Shown: positions 7,385 through 16,132, counted from the stretch's first letter. The stretch is DNA of 59,098 bases from HGM04593 sp045588345 (GCA_045588345.1 JAZNDZ010000041.1:1-59098), one strand, 5' to 3'. Numbers and translations are program-made. Notes: a model not told the origin generated them from the sequence alone.

Positions 7385-8926
7385 TTATGAGAGTTTCTTC
7401 AACAGTGATGTGATGCTTACGTTGTCCTGGATGATGTTGCGCAGGTCGCTTATGGCAACACGGCGCTGTTCCATGGTATCGCGCTCGCGCAAGGTTACCA
7501 TGCCGTCCTCGAGTGTCTGGTGGTCAACGGTAACGCAATATGGTGTGCCGATGGCATCCATGCGGCGGTAACGCTTGCCGATGGAATCTTTCTCTTCATA
7601 ATAACAGTTGAAGTTGAACTTGAGTTCGTTCATTATCTCGCGTGCCTTTTCGGGCAGGCCGTCTTTCTTAACAAGAGGAAGAACTGCCAGTTTTACAGGA
7701 GCGAGTGCCGCGGGCAGGCGCAGTACAACACGTGTCTCGCCGTTCTCGAGTTTTTCCTCGCAGTAGGATGCGCACATTATGCTGAGGAACATGCGGTCTA
7801 CGCCGATAGATGTCTCAATTACATACGGTGTGTAACTTTCGTTTGTCTCCGGGTCGAAGTACTTGATGTTCTTGCCCGAGAACTTTTCGTGCTGTCCAAG
7901 GTCAAAGTTGGTGCGTGAGTGGATGCCCTCGACCTCCTTGAAGCCGAACGGCATGCGGAACTCGATATCTGTTGCTGCATTGGCGTAGTGAGCGAGTTTC
8001 TCATGGTCGTGATAGCGGTAAGCCTCGTCACCGAAACCAAGAGCCTTGTGCCATGCCAAGCGGGTCTCCTTCCATTTGTTGAACCACTCAAGTTCGCAGC
8101 CGGGGCGTACGAAGAACTGCATCTCCATCTGCTCGAATTCGCGCATGCGGAATATGAACTGGCGTGCAACAATCTCGTTGCGGAATGCCTTACCAATCTG
8201 AGCTATGCCGAAAGGAACGCGCATGCGGCCTGTCTTCTGTACATTAAGGTAGTTCACGAAGATACCCTGTGCTGTTTCGGGGCGCAGGTAAACTTTCATT
8301 GCACCGTCGGCGGTAGACCCCATCTCGGTAGAGAACATGAGGTTGAACTGGCGCACTTCGGTCCAGTTGCGGGTTCCTGAAATGGGGCATACAATCTCCT
8401 CGTCAATGATTATTTGGCGAAGTTCCTCCAGGTCCATGGCGTTGAGGGCTTTGGCGAAACGCTCCTGCAGGGCATCGCGCTTTGTCTTCTCGGCAAGTAC
8501 CTTGGGGTTTGTCTCCATGAAAAGTTCGCGGTTGAATGAGTCGCCGAAACGCTTTGCTGCCTTTGCTGCCTCCTTCTCCATCTTCTCTTCATACTTTGCA
8601 ATCTGCTCTTCAATGAGCACGTCGGCGCGGTAGCGTTTCTTTGAATCGCGGTTGTCGATGAGGGGGTCGTTGAATGCATCGACGTGACCCGATGCCTTCC
8701 ATATTGTGGGGTGCATGAAGATTGCCGAATCGATACCTACGATATTGTCATTCAGCAGCACCATGCTCTGCCACCAATAGGTCTTTATGTTGTTCTTGAG
8801 TTCTACACCCATCTGACCATAATCGTAAACAGCACCAAGGCCGTCGTATATGTCGCTTGACGGGAATACAAAACCATACTCTTTGCAATGTGCAACTACT
8901 TTCTTGAATACATCTTCTTGAGCCAT
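7385..8926 (-). CDS. glyS: glycine--tRNA ligase (single-chain, dimeric type)
   Basis: This class II synthetase (513 residues from the ATG at 8926) charges tRNA-Gly. I chose MAQEDVFKKV as the start because the 31 codons before it have no conserved character. Visible family features are the N-terminal GFVFPSSDIYDG, motif 2 around RPETAQGIFVNY and GKAFRNEI, motif 3 around GVDRMFLS, and a C-terminal anticodon-binding domain (about the last 110 residues). This is the eukaryote/archaeal-like single-chain enzyme, not the alpha2-beta2 type. It leads an operon with the FKBP lipoprotein and DUF3467 genes. Confidence 0.95.
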   Translation of the reverse strand: MAQEDVFKKVVAHCKEYGFVFPSSDIYDGLGAVYDYGQMGVELKNNIKTYWWQSMVLLNDNIVGIDSAIFMHPTIWKASGHVDAFNDPLIDNRDSKKRYRADVLIEEQIAKYEEKMEKEAAKAAKRFGDSFNRELFMETNPKVLAEKTKRDALQERFAKALNAMDLEELRQIIIDEEIVCPISGTRNWTEVRQFNLMFSTEMGSTADGAMKVYLRPETAQGIFVNYLNVQKTGRMRVPFGIAQIGKAFRNEIVARQFIFRMREFEQMEMQFFVRPGCELEWFNKWKETRLAWHKALGFGDEAYRYHDHEKLAHYANAATDIEFRMPFGFKEVEGIHSRTNFDLGQHEKFSGKNIKYFDPETNESYTPYVIETSIGVDRMFLSIMCASYCEEKLENGETRVVLRLPAALAPVKLAVLPLVKKDGLPEKAREIMNELKFNFNCYYEEKDSIGKRYRRMDAIGTPYCVTVDHQTLEDGMVTLRERDTMEQRRVAISDLRNIIQDNVSITSLLKKLS

Positions 8927-9035
8927 AATTATATATATTATTCTGTTCTTTGCTTTTGTGTGTGAAACGCGGCTGTTCCAGCTGGAATTTTCCAACCTTG
9001 ACGGGCTGAATTCTGCCACGAATGCAAATATTTTA

Positions 9036-9043
9036 CAAAGTAA
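9036..9043 (-). promoter_or_regulatory. probable glyS -7 box
   Basis: Read on the minus strand this is TTACTTTG, one base off TAnnTTTG, about 110 bases upstream of the glyS start. The rest of the 8927-9188 interval, between glyS and the AraC-type gene, holds only AT-rich sequence; I see no tRNA-sensing leader. Confidence 0.4.
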
Positions 9044-9188
9044 ATGATTTTTTGGATAAAAACCTTAGAGAAATGATGTAAAAAAGCCTAATGTGTTAAG
9101 AAACAGTTTAAAAAGTTGTTTAAATTTATCTCCTTGAAATTTTTATAGGTCTTTTTTAGGATGTTTTTTCATTTTTCAAAGGCAATAA

Positions 9189-10052
9189 TCAGTCGACCAT
9201 TACTCCTTTGCTGCGGAATTCGGACAAGGAATATCCTGTGTGGCGCTTGAAGTAACGGTTCAGGTAACTCTGGTCGGGGAAACGGAATTCGCTGACAAGT
9301 TCCTGAAAACTCTTGTGGGTGTACATGAGTGCTACCTGAAGCTCAATGATTGTATAATGGTCGATAATCTCTTTTGCATTCTGCCCGCTGGTGCGCTGGC
9401 AAATGGCATTCAGGTGGCGGGTCGAAATCTTCAGCATGTCGGCATAGTACTGTACCGAACGCTCGTCGCGGAACTTCTTCGAAAGCATGGTGCGGAACTC
9501 ATAGAATACCTTGTCCTTGCCTTCACTGATGTGCTCTTTGCCTTTAATGCTGTCCTCTTTGCTTATGTGCTGCATGTACAGCAACAGAGAATTTACGGCA
9601 AGGATTATATTTTGGCGGCAGAACTCCATGTTATCCTCCTTCTCTGCCTCGGCATCCATGATATCAACCTGCTTGAATATGTTGATTACGAATTCCTTCT
9701 CGCGTTCGGTGTTGCAGCCCTGGTGGGTACAGCACTCAATCTCCTGTATTGCCTCGGGGCTCATGGCGCTGCGGGCCGCAAGCCATATATGCTTGGAGAG
9801 GCCAAGAAGGCGTGCCGAGAAATCGCTGGTGATGTCGAGCAGCAGTATGCTTGAACCCATGGGACAGATGATTAATTGCCCCGGGGTGAAACGGTATTTG
9901 TGCCCGTCAATGGTAAAGAGTGCTTCGCCGCTGAGGCAGAAGAATATAGAGGTGTGCTGCATTTGGTAAACATGCTGCACGAACTGTTGCAATGACGATT
10001 GTGTTGTTGCAAATCCCTGTTTGGGAATCTTTTTAAGATAGATGTTGTTCAT
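9189..10052 (-). CDS. AraC-family transcriptional regulator
   Basis: The 287-residue protein has an N-terminal cupin-like sensor domain (about residues 30-110, with GEALFTIDGHKYRFTPGQ) and a C-terminal double helix-turn-helix (about 190-285, with SVQYYADMLKISTRHLNAI and the second motif FPDQSYLNRYFKRHTGYSLSEFR). It should bind DNA and respond to a small molecule; the ligand and targets cannot be read from sequence. It is a single gene with its own promoter and is not obviously linked to glyS downstream. Confidence 0.9.
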   Translation of the reverse strand: MNNIYLKKIPKQGFATTQSSLQQFVQHVYQMQHTSIFFCLSGEALFTIDGHKYRFTPGQLIICPMGSSILLLDITSDFSARLLGLSKHIWLAARSAMSPEAIQEIECCTHQGCNTEREKEFVINIFKQVDIMDAEAEKEDNMEFCRQNIILAVNSLLLYMQHISKEDSIKGKEHISEGKDKVFYEFRTMLSKKFRDERSVQYYADMLKISTRHLNAICQRTSGQNAKEIIDHYTIIELQVALMYTHKSFQELVSEFRFPDQSYLNRYFKRHTGYSLSEFRSKGVMVD

Positions 10053-10074
10053 AGCATTTTTACTTTGTTTCAGG

Positions 10075-10105
10075 CAAATTTAGTCAAAATAAACTTGAGT
10101 GCAAA
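10075..10105 (-). promoter_or_regulatory. promoter of the AraC-type regulator
   Basis: On the minus strand, TTTG (10102-10105) is followed after exactly 19 bases by TAAATTTG (10075-10082), an excellent match to the Bacteroidetes -33/-7 promoter. It lies 23 bases upstream of the start codon. Confidence 0.75.
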
Positions 10106-10435
10106 ACAAAAAGGACTATTGTTGCTTAATTTGTACAACTTTGAGAGTTTTAAGACGGAATCCTTAAGTATATATGACTGCAGGTCAAGGGTGAAATAGT
10201 CCAATGATAGGCTTTTTACGGCTCAGTAGAAATTCAGTGTGGGTAATATTGTACATGTACGATTATTTTCTATCTTGAATATCTTGTTCTGAGGTTAATT
10301 TTACCCTTAATCAGTTATCTTGTATTCCTCTTGTAGTCGTTCTTTCATGTTCTTTTGGCGGCTATGAAAAAGCAAACCACATCTTTTTGCTACTGAGCCC
10401 TTTTTAGGCTCGTCTTGTATTCAGCTGCAATATAA
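10106..10435. other. intergenic stretch without a gene
   Basis: I see no coding potential here. The only structure is a 10-base inverted repeat (GGCTCAGTAG at 10220-10229 and its complement at 10390-10399) separated by 160 bases, and a weak 5-bp hairpin at 10396-10412. These may be chance. Confidence 0.4.
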
Positions 10436-10470
10436 GAACAGGACTGCCGATTAAATCAGCAGTCCTGTTC
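10436..10470 (-). terminator. hairpin terminator downstream of ssrA
   Basis: GAACAGGACTGC (10436-10447) is perfectly complementary to 10459-10470: a 12-bp stem with an 11-base loop. It lies 15 bases past the 3' end of the tmRNA. The following T-run on the minus strand is broken (TTATATT). Confidence 0.75.
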
Positions 10471-10485
10471 TGTAATAAGTTCTTG

Positions 10486-10880
10486 TGGAGCTAGAGGGAG
10501 TCGAACCCTCGTCCAAACAGGGAAACAATATGCTTTCTACACGCTTAGTCATCGGTGAGATTTTCGAGCGTAGGCAAGACCGCGACAACCAACCTGCGCC
10601 TTATCCTCTTGAATGTCGCCATTGCATCGAGGCCTGCAACGGTTAGTCCCGATTTGCCTGCACCACCGTGTCGGATTGCTTCGGAACAACAGCGTCCGGG
10701 TGATGTCTTGTCCCCGCACCTGGTGCAGGGATTAAGCTAATCTACTATGCTTCGATTAAGCAGCAAGAGCGTAATTGTTATTGCCAGATAATTGTTTGCG
10801 GGCTCAGATTATAGTGTGAACCAACGAGGCACTGCGTGCTTACATACCTTTTCTACCCGCTGTCAAATCCAGATAGCCCC
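10486..10880 (-). ncRNA. ssrA: transfer-messenger RNA (tmRNA)
   Basis: The RNA is about 395 nt. The tRNA-like ends pair: GGGGCTA at the 5' end (10880 downward) with TAGCTCC at the 3' end, followed by discriminator A at 10486. The T-arm GGGTTCGACTCCC and the typical 5' stretch ATTTGACAG are present. The 3' CCA is not encoded (the next bases are CAA) and must be added. The resume/tag frame lies at 10756-10785 and reads GNNNYALAA followed by TAA. tmRNA rescues stalled ribosomes and tags the unfinished peptide for proteolysis. Confidence 0.93.
10756..10785 (-). other. tmRNA tag-peptide reading frame
   Basis: On the minus strand this gives GGC AAT AAC AAT TAC GCT CTT GCT GCT TAA, that is GNNNYALAA-stop. 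The YALAA end is the typical degradation signal of Bacteroidetes tags. I take GGC as the resume codon by analogy with tags of related bacteria that start with Gly. Confidence 0.8.
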
Positions 10881-10895
10881 GGTATATTCCAAGCG

Positions 10896-10927
10896 CGAAG
10901 ATAGTACCTTTTTTCTGTTCCTGCAAC
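10896..10927 (-). promoter_or_regulatory. ssrA promoter
   Basis: On the minus strand, GTTG (10924-10927) is followed after 20 bases by TATCTTCG (10896-10903), 16 bases upstream of the mature 5' end. TATCTTCG differs from TAnnTTTG at one position and recurs in front of other genes in this window. Confidence 0.6.
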
Positions 10928-10968
10928 GGCTTTTGGCTTTTTTATGATTTTGGAAACAGTTTCTGAAT

Positions 10969-10978
10969 CCCCCCCCCC
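10969..10978. repeat. poly-C tract (10 C)
   Basis: Ten consecutive cytosines lie between the ssrA and mntP promoters, about 80 bases upstream of the mntP -7 box. Homopolymers of this length are slippage-prone. Confidence 0.9.
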
Positions 10979-11059
10979 TAAAAATAATTTCTCATAGAAG
11001 TAAACAGTTCCTTATGCTTATTTTCTATTCTGTATCACTAATCTTTGATTTTAAAAGAG

Positions 11060-11067
11060 TACCTTTG
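11060..11067 (+). promoter_or_regulatory. mntP -7 box
   Basis: TACCTTTG is a perfect TAnnTTTG match 21 bases before the start codon. No good TTTG is found at the usual -33 distance (one lies only 12 bases upstream). I see no manganese-riboswitch-like structure in the short leader. Confidence 0.55.
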
Positions 11068-11088
11068 CTCTGTTAATTCTTAAAATAT

Positions 11089-11664
11089 ATGACACACGTT
11101 GAAATATGGCTTATGGCACTTGCACTTGCAATGGATTGCTTTGCTGTTTCCATGGCGAGCGGTATAATATTCAAGAGGTTCATGCCAAGGCAGATGGTTG
11201 CCATGGTGCTGCTCTTTGGTCTCTTTCAAGCGCTTAATCCTTTATTGGGCTGGCTGGGAACGGAACTGTTCCGTGAACTTATTGAGTGTGTCGACCATTG
11301 GATTGCTTTCGGTATATTGGGAGTCCTTGGAGTGCGAATGATAATGGATTCGTTTGAGGATGATGAGGATAAAAGTTTCAATCCCTGCAGTTTCAAGGTG
11401 ATACTGACCTTGGCTATAGCCACAAGCATTGATGCGCTTGCTGTGGGAATCTCTTTCTCGTGCATGGGATACCAGACGGTGACTTCGCTTGTCTATCCTT
11501 TGGTGGCGATTGGAGTGGTTTCTTCTCTCATGACTGCTTTGGGATTATGGATAGGCGTAAAATCGGGAAAGGCTTTTGCCGGTCGTCTGCGTGCTGAACT
11601 ATGGGGCGGTCTGATTCTTATCGCTATCGGTATAAAGGTGCTTGTGGAACATCTGTCGGCATAG
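11089..11664 (+). CDS. mntP: manganese efflux pump MntP
   Basis: The 191-residue inner-membrane protein has six hydrophobic segments arranged as two similar halves, each with the MntP hallmark: LAMDCFAVSMA with Asp16, and ATSIDALAVGIS with Asp115. These aspartates are needed for Mn2+ export in the characterised family. An acidic, cytoplasmic-looking loop (FEDDEDKSF) links the halves. It is a single gene with its own -7 box and a strong terminator directly behind it. Confidence 0.93.
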   Translation: MTHVEIWLMALALAMDCFAVSMASGIIFKRFMPRQMVAMVLLFGLFQALNPLLGWLGTELFRELIECVDHWIAFGILGVLGVRMIMDSFEDDEDKSFNPCSFKVILTLAIATSIDALAVGISFSCMGYQTVTSLVYPLVAIGVVSSLMTALGLWIGVKSGKAFAGRLRAELWGGLILIAIGIKVLVEHLSA

Positions 11665-11671
11665 TATGGCT

Positions 11672-11723
11672 TCTAAAATAATGAGCGGAGCGACCTTGGG
11701 GCCGCTCCGCTCATTATTTTAGA
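11672..11723. terminator. bidirectional terminator, 21-bp perfect stem
   Basis: Positions 11672-11692 are perfectly complementary to 11703-11723, with a 10-base loop. The outer part of the stem is A/T-rich, giving a T-run in both directions. It separates convergent mntP and the exported-protein gene ending at 11730. Confidence 0.9.
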
Positions 11724-11729
11724 GGTGTG

Positions 11730-12980
11730 TTATTGGTCTTCTTTTACGTTCATGATTGTGATGATGATGTTGTAGCCGTCTGTTACGTAATCACAATCGA
11801 TTCCGTGCTGCTCGTACAGGTCGTCGACAAGCATTGTCGCAAACTTTTCTGTTGTCATCCGTTTGCCTCTCTTGTCGTTCATCGGGAACTGTACCTTGTC
11901 AAAAGTAGCAATCTTGTCGCCTACGCCTCTTGGGGTATAATCTCCGTTTTCGGCGTTATCATCAAGCCAGTTCTGAATTGCCATTGATATTCTTTTCCCG
12001 CTCTTGCACCTATCACGCATGGTTACTGTGAGGTCATCATTTATTGCAAACTGGATGTTTCCTCTCACGGGGTCGTTGTAGGCGTTGACAATCTGCTCGC
12101 AGAATGATTCCATCTGTGACTTCGCTGCTTTGGCACAGAGTATGCTCACCTCGGCCTTGCTCGGGCCGGCCCAACTGTTCTGTGTTGCCCATACTTTTCC
12201 GGTTGCGGTTTCTTTGGCGATGAGTCTGAGCGAAATAGTTGTTCCTCTGTTCGATTCTTCTTTTTGCAAATCTACCTCAACATATACATCGGCATCGGAC
12301 ATCAGAAGCAGTTGCTTGTCATTGGAGTCGGCTGCATTCCTTTCAAAATTTCCGCGTTTCTCTGTTGATTGGATAATAGCAAGAATGTCATCAGTCTCAA
12401 TGTCAAGACTATTGAATCCTTTCTGAACCTCGGCGCATGCCACTCGCATGTCAAAATCGTTGTTGAGGACACTTGCGTATGTCTCCTTTTTCTTGTTTTC
12501 AATGAAAGGTACAACAATGATTTTAGGGGTTCTCTTTGGCGTGGGGTCTACTGTCTGGCCTGTACTGCGCACGACATCGGCGATGAGTTCTTTCAACTTT
12601 ATCTTGATTTTGAACGTGCGCTGGTTTTTGCCGTCAGCTGCCTTGTGTACAGAACCAAGTTTTTCCACATCGTCGATGAATGTGAAACTGACGTAACGCT
12701 CCTTCTCGTTGAAGAACTGTTCGGTATACAGGATGTTGGGCTTATTGACAAGAGGGAAACCGTTGTTCACTCCCTCTACACCTTTGAACAGCAAGGTGTG
12801 GAACAGTGATTTGATGGCGTTTTCCTCCATATCCGATTTGCTTTTTGCACAGCCAACAGAGGTGAATGTCGCGTGTTCTCCATTATCCGATACCAAAGAA
12901 ACTATTTCAAGGTACTCTTGCGAGAACGATGGTGTAATGAATGCTGCAAACAGCAATAATGTCAATAAGATTCTTTTCAT
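11730..12980 (-). CDS. exported protein of unknown function (DUF6175-like)
   Basis: The 416-residue protein has a signal peptide (about 1-20, ending PSFSQ). The first half carries a conserved-looking segment (SVGCAKSKSDMEENA, then GVEGVNNGFPL). The middle begins PKIIVVPFIENKKKE and is followed by a helix-rich part ending in a beta-rich region with KTRMT/ERNAAD-type polar turns. PKIIVVPF and the following region resemble, as far as I can judge, the DUF6175 family of Bacteroidales; function unknown. It starts 28 bases after the stop of a second exported protein, so the two are probably expressed and working together, perhaps at the cell surface. Confidence 0.65.
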   Translation of the reverse strand: MKRILLTLLLFAAFITPSFSQEYLEIVSLVSDNGEHATFTSVGCAKSKSDMEENAIKSLFHTLLFKGVEGVNNGFPLVNKPNILYTEQFFNEKERYVSFTFIDDVEKLGSVHKAADGKNQRTFKIKIKLKELIADVVRSTGQTVDPTPKRTPKIIVVPFIENKKKETYASVLNNDFDMRVACAEVQKGFNSLDIETDDILAIIQSTEKRGNFERNAADSNDKQLLLMSDADVYVEVDLQKEESNRGTTISLRLIAKETATGKVWATQNSWAGPSKAEVSILCAKAAKSQMESFCEQIVNAYNDPVRGNIQFAINDDLTVTMRDRCKSGKRISMAIQNWLDDNAENGDYTPRGVGDKIATFDKVQFPMNDKRGKRMTTEKFATMLVDDLYEQHGIDCDYVTDGYNIIITIMNVKEDQ

Positions 12981-13008
12981 AATATTGCTTGTCTTTGTTT
13001 TAACTCAG

Positions 13009-13965
13009 TTAGAAAAATTCGCCTAATCCTTGAATGTTGCTGTAGGTTACAAGCACGGCTTTTATCGGGTATGGGTTGTCTGGGTCTTTCTTTAAGCGTT
13101 TTTTGTACTCTTTCATCTCTTCGCCAAGTCTTGAACGGGTCTTGAGTTTTGTCTGTCCTTTGGTGACATCGCATTCTGTGACTTTGTCCAATACTGTTTC
13201 TGCTGTCATGTATCCGATGCATTCATAGGTGACTTCACCGAACTTTACAATGGGAACCATGATTTTGAAGTCCATATCTTTCTTGATGAGGTTGTCACCA
13301 ACATCAATTCCTACCTTGGTAATTTTCTTGCCTTTTTCTGTGTAATCATAAGGGAGAAGGTTGGCTTCTACCGGGAACAATTCAAATATTATAGCTCTTA
13401 CACAATAATATACACTGCTGAAAGCGTCATTCTTTGCAGCCTCTTTTGAGTATCCCTCACCTTTTTCCCATTTGCCGTCTACCATCTTGTCGGTGTACTC
13501 GCCGGTTCTGTCAAGGCTGTATTCTGCTATTACTTTATTGTCAAGTTGTGACATGAATTTGATTCTGCCGTCTACGTTATGGGTGTAGATAGTCTCTTTT
13601 ATGGTCTCTTCGTATTCTTCGTACTCGGTTTTGCCGTTCTTCTTTACCTTTTTGTACTTCTTCTCTTTCCTCTCCTGATATCTGCTTTTGCCTTGACTTT
13701 TGGTTATTGACACAGATACGATATATTGGTAATCTTCTGCAGTGAAGACTTCGTCCTCGTTCTGGCTTGGAACATGGCATCTTCCGCCATTCACGAAGAA
13801 TGCGGCAATACGCTTGGCGATATTGTCATAGTCATCCTTGCTGACATCGTCGGCCTTGCTCCAACCGGCAAAATGTATTATGGGTTTTATGTTCTTTGGC
13901 TGAATCTCTTGTGCAGCAATGCTTGACATGAATGCAAGCGCTATTGCAAGTAGGAAAGTTCTCAT
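13009..13965 (-). CDS. exported protein of unknown function
   Basis: The 318-residue protein has a signal peptide (about 1-18, ending SSIAAQ). A mature N-terminal part (KPIIHFAGWSKAD...) is followed by a very lysine/glutamate-rich charged stretch at about residues 95-130 and a mainly beta-looking C-terminal half. I recognise no domain. It is first in a two-gene unit with the exported protein at 11730-12980. A probable -7 box (TATTTTTG, minus strand) lies at 14012-14019, about 50 bases upstream. Confidence 0.7.
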   Translation of the reverse strand: MRTFLLAIALAFMSSIAAQEIQPKNIKPIIHFAGWSKADDVSKDDYDNIAKRIAAFFVNGGRCHVPSQNEDEVFTAEDYQYIVSVSITKSQGKSRYQERKEKKYKKVKKNGKTEYEEYEETIKETIYTHNVDGRIKFMSQLDNKVIAEYSLDRTGEYTDKMVDGKWEKGEGYSKEAAKNDAFSSVYYCVRAIIFELFPVEANLLPYDYTEKGKKITKVGIDVGDNLIKKDMDFKIMVPIVKFGEVTYECIGYMTAETVLDKVTECDVTKGQTKLKTRSRLGEEMKEYKKRLKKDPDNPYPIKAVLVTYSNIQGLGEFF

Positions 13966-14011
13966 AATAAATGCTATTTTATGGTGTTTTATTTACAATG
14001 TGTAATAAGCG

Positions 14012-14019
14012 CAAAAATA
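14012..14019 (-). promoter_or_regulatory. -7 box of the exported-protein pair
   Basis: TATTTTTG on the minus strand matches TAnnTTTG. It precedes the gene starting at 13965. Confidence 0.4.
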
Positions 14020-14121
14020 GTAAAAAAACTTTAATGCATATATGTGCTATTGTTAATTATTGCTAATTAACAGTGTGTGCTTTTGCTACAACGGCTTTCT
14101 GTAGCAATCGTTCACTGCATA

Positions 14122-14163
14122 ATTGCCAATAGCGGGCGGCCATGGCCGCCCGCTATTGGCAAT
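14122..14163. terminator. perfect 42-base palindrome at the end of rny
   Basis: The 42 bases 14122-14163 are a perfect spacerless palindrome centred between 14142 and 14143, very GC-rich inside (GGGCGGCC). It begins 13 bases past the rny stop. A T-run on the minus strand is lacking, so it may protect the mRNA end or act as a protein site as well as terminate. A second 8-bp hairpin lies at 14083-14107. Confidence 0.75.
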
Positions 14164-14176
14164 GTGTTCGCATTTC

Positions 14177-15721
14177 TTATCGTGCGTAGTTTACGGCACG
14201 TGTTTCGCGTATAACTGTGATTTTTACCTGTCCGGGATATGTCATCTCGTCCTGTATCTTCTTTGCAATTTCACCCGACAGCAATTCGGTCTGCTTGTCG
14301 TCAATCTTGTCGGCACCTACTATTACACGCAGTTCACGGCCTGCCTGAATTGCATAGGTCTTTGTTACGCCGGGGTATGACATTGCCAACTGCTCAAGGT
14401 CGTGCAAGCGCTTTATGTATGCTTCCACAATCTCGCGGCGTGCACCCGGGCGTGCACCTGAAATTGCATCGCACACCTGGACTATCGGAGCAATGAGGCT
14501 TGTCATCTCTACCTCATCGTGGTGGGCACCGATAGCATTGCAGATATCGGGTTTTTCCTTATACTTCTCGGCAATCTTCATACCGTATTCTGCGTGTGGC
14601 AGTTCGGTCTCTTCATCGGGTACCTTGCCAATGTCGTGCAATAGACCGGCACGCTTTGCCTTCTTGGGGTTGAGCCCAAGTTCCGCTGCCATTACGGCGC
14701 AGAGGTTGGCTGTCTCGCGTGCGTGTTGCAAAAGGTTCTGCCCGTATGATGAACGGTACTTCATCTTTCCGATTATGCGTATAAGTTCGGGGTGCATGCC
14801 GTGGATACCAAGGTCAATGGTGGTGCGCTTTCCTGTCTCTATAATCTCCTCTTCAATCTGTTTCTTGACCTTTGCTACTACTTCTTCAATACGTGCCGGA
14901 TGAATACGTCCGTCGGCAACAAGTTGGTGAAGGGCGAGGCGGGCAATCTCGCGGCGAACCGGGTCAAATGCGCTCAGCACAATAGCCTCCGGGGTGTCGT
15001 CTACCACGATTTCTACACCCGTGGCAGCCTCAAGGGCACGGATATTGCGTCCCTCACGGCCAATGATGCGACCTTTCATCTCGTCGTTGTCAATGTGGAA
15101 TACTGTCACAGAGTTCTCAATGGCTGTTTCAGTGGCAACGCGCTGTATGGTTTGGATGACAATTTTCTTGGCCTCCTTGTTGGCGGTCATCTTGGCATCG
15201 TCAATTATGTCGTTGATGTATGATGCGGCCTGTGATTTTGCCTCTTCCTTGAGTGACTCGACAAGGCGCTCTTTTGCTTCTTCGGCAGACAAGCCGCTGA
15301 TTGCCTCCAGTTTCTCACGCTCTTGTGCATGGAGTTTGTCAAGTTCCTCTTGCTTACGCTCAAGAACACCTTTCTGTGCCTCGACATTCTCTTTTAGCGT
15401 GTCAAGTTCGTTCTTGCGACGCTGAAGGTCTTCGTTGCGCTGATTCAACTGTACTTCACGCTGTTTCAGGTGGTGCTCGGTCTGCTGAATTTTGTTGTTG
15501 CGTTGCGAAATCTCTTTTTCGAGTTCGGCCTTCTTGTTGAGGAATTTCTCCTTGACCTCGAGCAGTTTGTTCTTCTTGATTACTTCGGCCTCCTTGTGCG
15601 CGTCATCGATAATGCGCTTGCACTTGGCTTTCAGCCCGAATCTGTTTATCAGATATTGGCTTATGAAACCGATTAAGGCTCCGGCTGCCAACCCAATGAT
15701 TAATGCTGTTGTAAAATCCAT
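14177..15721 (-). CDS. rny: ribonuclease Y
   Basis: The 514-residue endoribonuclease starts at MDFTTALIIGL, the usual N-terminal membrane anchor; 11 upstream in-frame codons were excluded. Order of domains: membrane helix (1-22), long charged coiled coil (about 25-190), KH domain (GRIIGREGRNIRALE), and HD domain (LLHDIGKV with HAEYG, then GAHHDEVEM). It cleaves mRNA in a membrane-attached decay machinery. It follows zapA by 114 bases on the same strand, probably in one transcript with zapA and the coiled-coil gene. Confidence 0.96.
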   Translation of the reverse strand: MDFTTALIIGLAAGALIGFISQYLINRFGLKAKCKRIIDDAHKEAEVIKKNKLLEVKEKFLNKKAELEKEISQRNNKIQQTEHHLKQREVQLNQRNEDLQRRKNELDTLKENVEAQKGVLERKQEELDKLHAQEREKLEAISGLSAEEAKERLVESLKEEAKSQAASYINDIIDDAKMTANKEAKKIVIQTIQRVATETAIENSVTVFHIDNDEMKGRIIGREGRNIRALEAATGVEIVVDDTPEAIVLSAFDPVRREIARLALHQLVADGRIHPARIEEVVAKVKKQIEEEIIETGKRTTIDLGIHGMHPELIRIIGKMKYRSSYGQNLLQHARETANLCAVMAAELGLNPKKAKRAGLLHDIGKVPDEETELPHAEYGMKIAEKYKEKPDICNAIGAHHDEVEMTSLIAPIVQVCDAISGARPGARREIVEAYIKRLHDLEQLAMSYPGVTKTYAIQAGRELRVIVGADKIDDKQTELLSGEIAKKIQDEMTYPGQVKITVIRETRAVNYAR

Positions 15722-15835
15722 ATAACTATAATTTAAATATATAATAAAACGCACCGCTGCACCACATGCCGCACACCGTTTGTGCCGGCTCTGATTGATG
15801 CTGCAATGCGTGAAACTGCTGTGTAGGGTGGGGAA

Positions 15836-16132
15836 TTACTTCTTTGTTGCAAGTGCACTGTCAATGAGGCGTGCAAGTTCATTTACCTTGTGCAATACTT
15901 CGGCCGAACCTACCTCATCGTTATGCGTCACCAGGTCAAAAGCAATGTCCAGGGCTACCATGGTCATCACTCTGACACCTCCTTCGCCCATGAACAGGTC
16001 TTTATATGTTGACAGCTTGCCGTTTACTATCTGTGCCGCTTTGCGGTAGTATGGCTCTTCGCTTGCCTTGATGGTAAGCGGGTACGACGTGCCGTCTATT
16101 ATAAGATTTATTCCCAACTCTCTATCTTCCAT
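15836..16132 (-). CDS. zapA: cell division protein ZapA
   Basis: This protein of about 98 residues (start at MEDRELG; two codons longer is possible) shows the ZapA pattern: a short beta-hairpin start (INLIIDGTSYPLTI), the stretch EEPYYRKAAQIVNGK, and a C-terminal helix ending in a coiled coil. ZapA bundles FtsZ filaments at mid-cell. It lies 17-23 bases after a small coiled-coil gene resembling ZapB in shape, and the two probably form a division pair. Confidence 0.85.
   Translation of the reverse strand: MEDRELGINLIIDGTSYPLTIKASEEPYYRKAAQIVNGKLSTYKDLFMGEGGVRVMTMVALDIAFDLVTHNDEVGSAEVLHKVNELARLIDSALATKK

Noticed and set aside
10979..11088. Possible manganese riboswitch in front of mntP
   Set aside because: The leader after the -7 box is only about 15-20 bases and the stretch upstream shows no paired elements of that type.
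15722..15835. Possible 6S RNA between zapA and rny, as zapA and 6S RNA are neighbours in some bacteria
   Set aside because: Only 114 bases, no long closing stem or central bubble was seen, and rny follows on the same strand.
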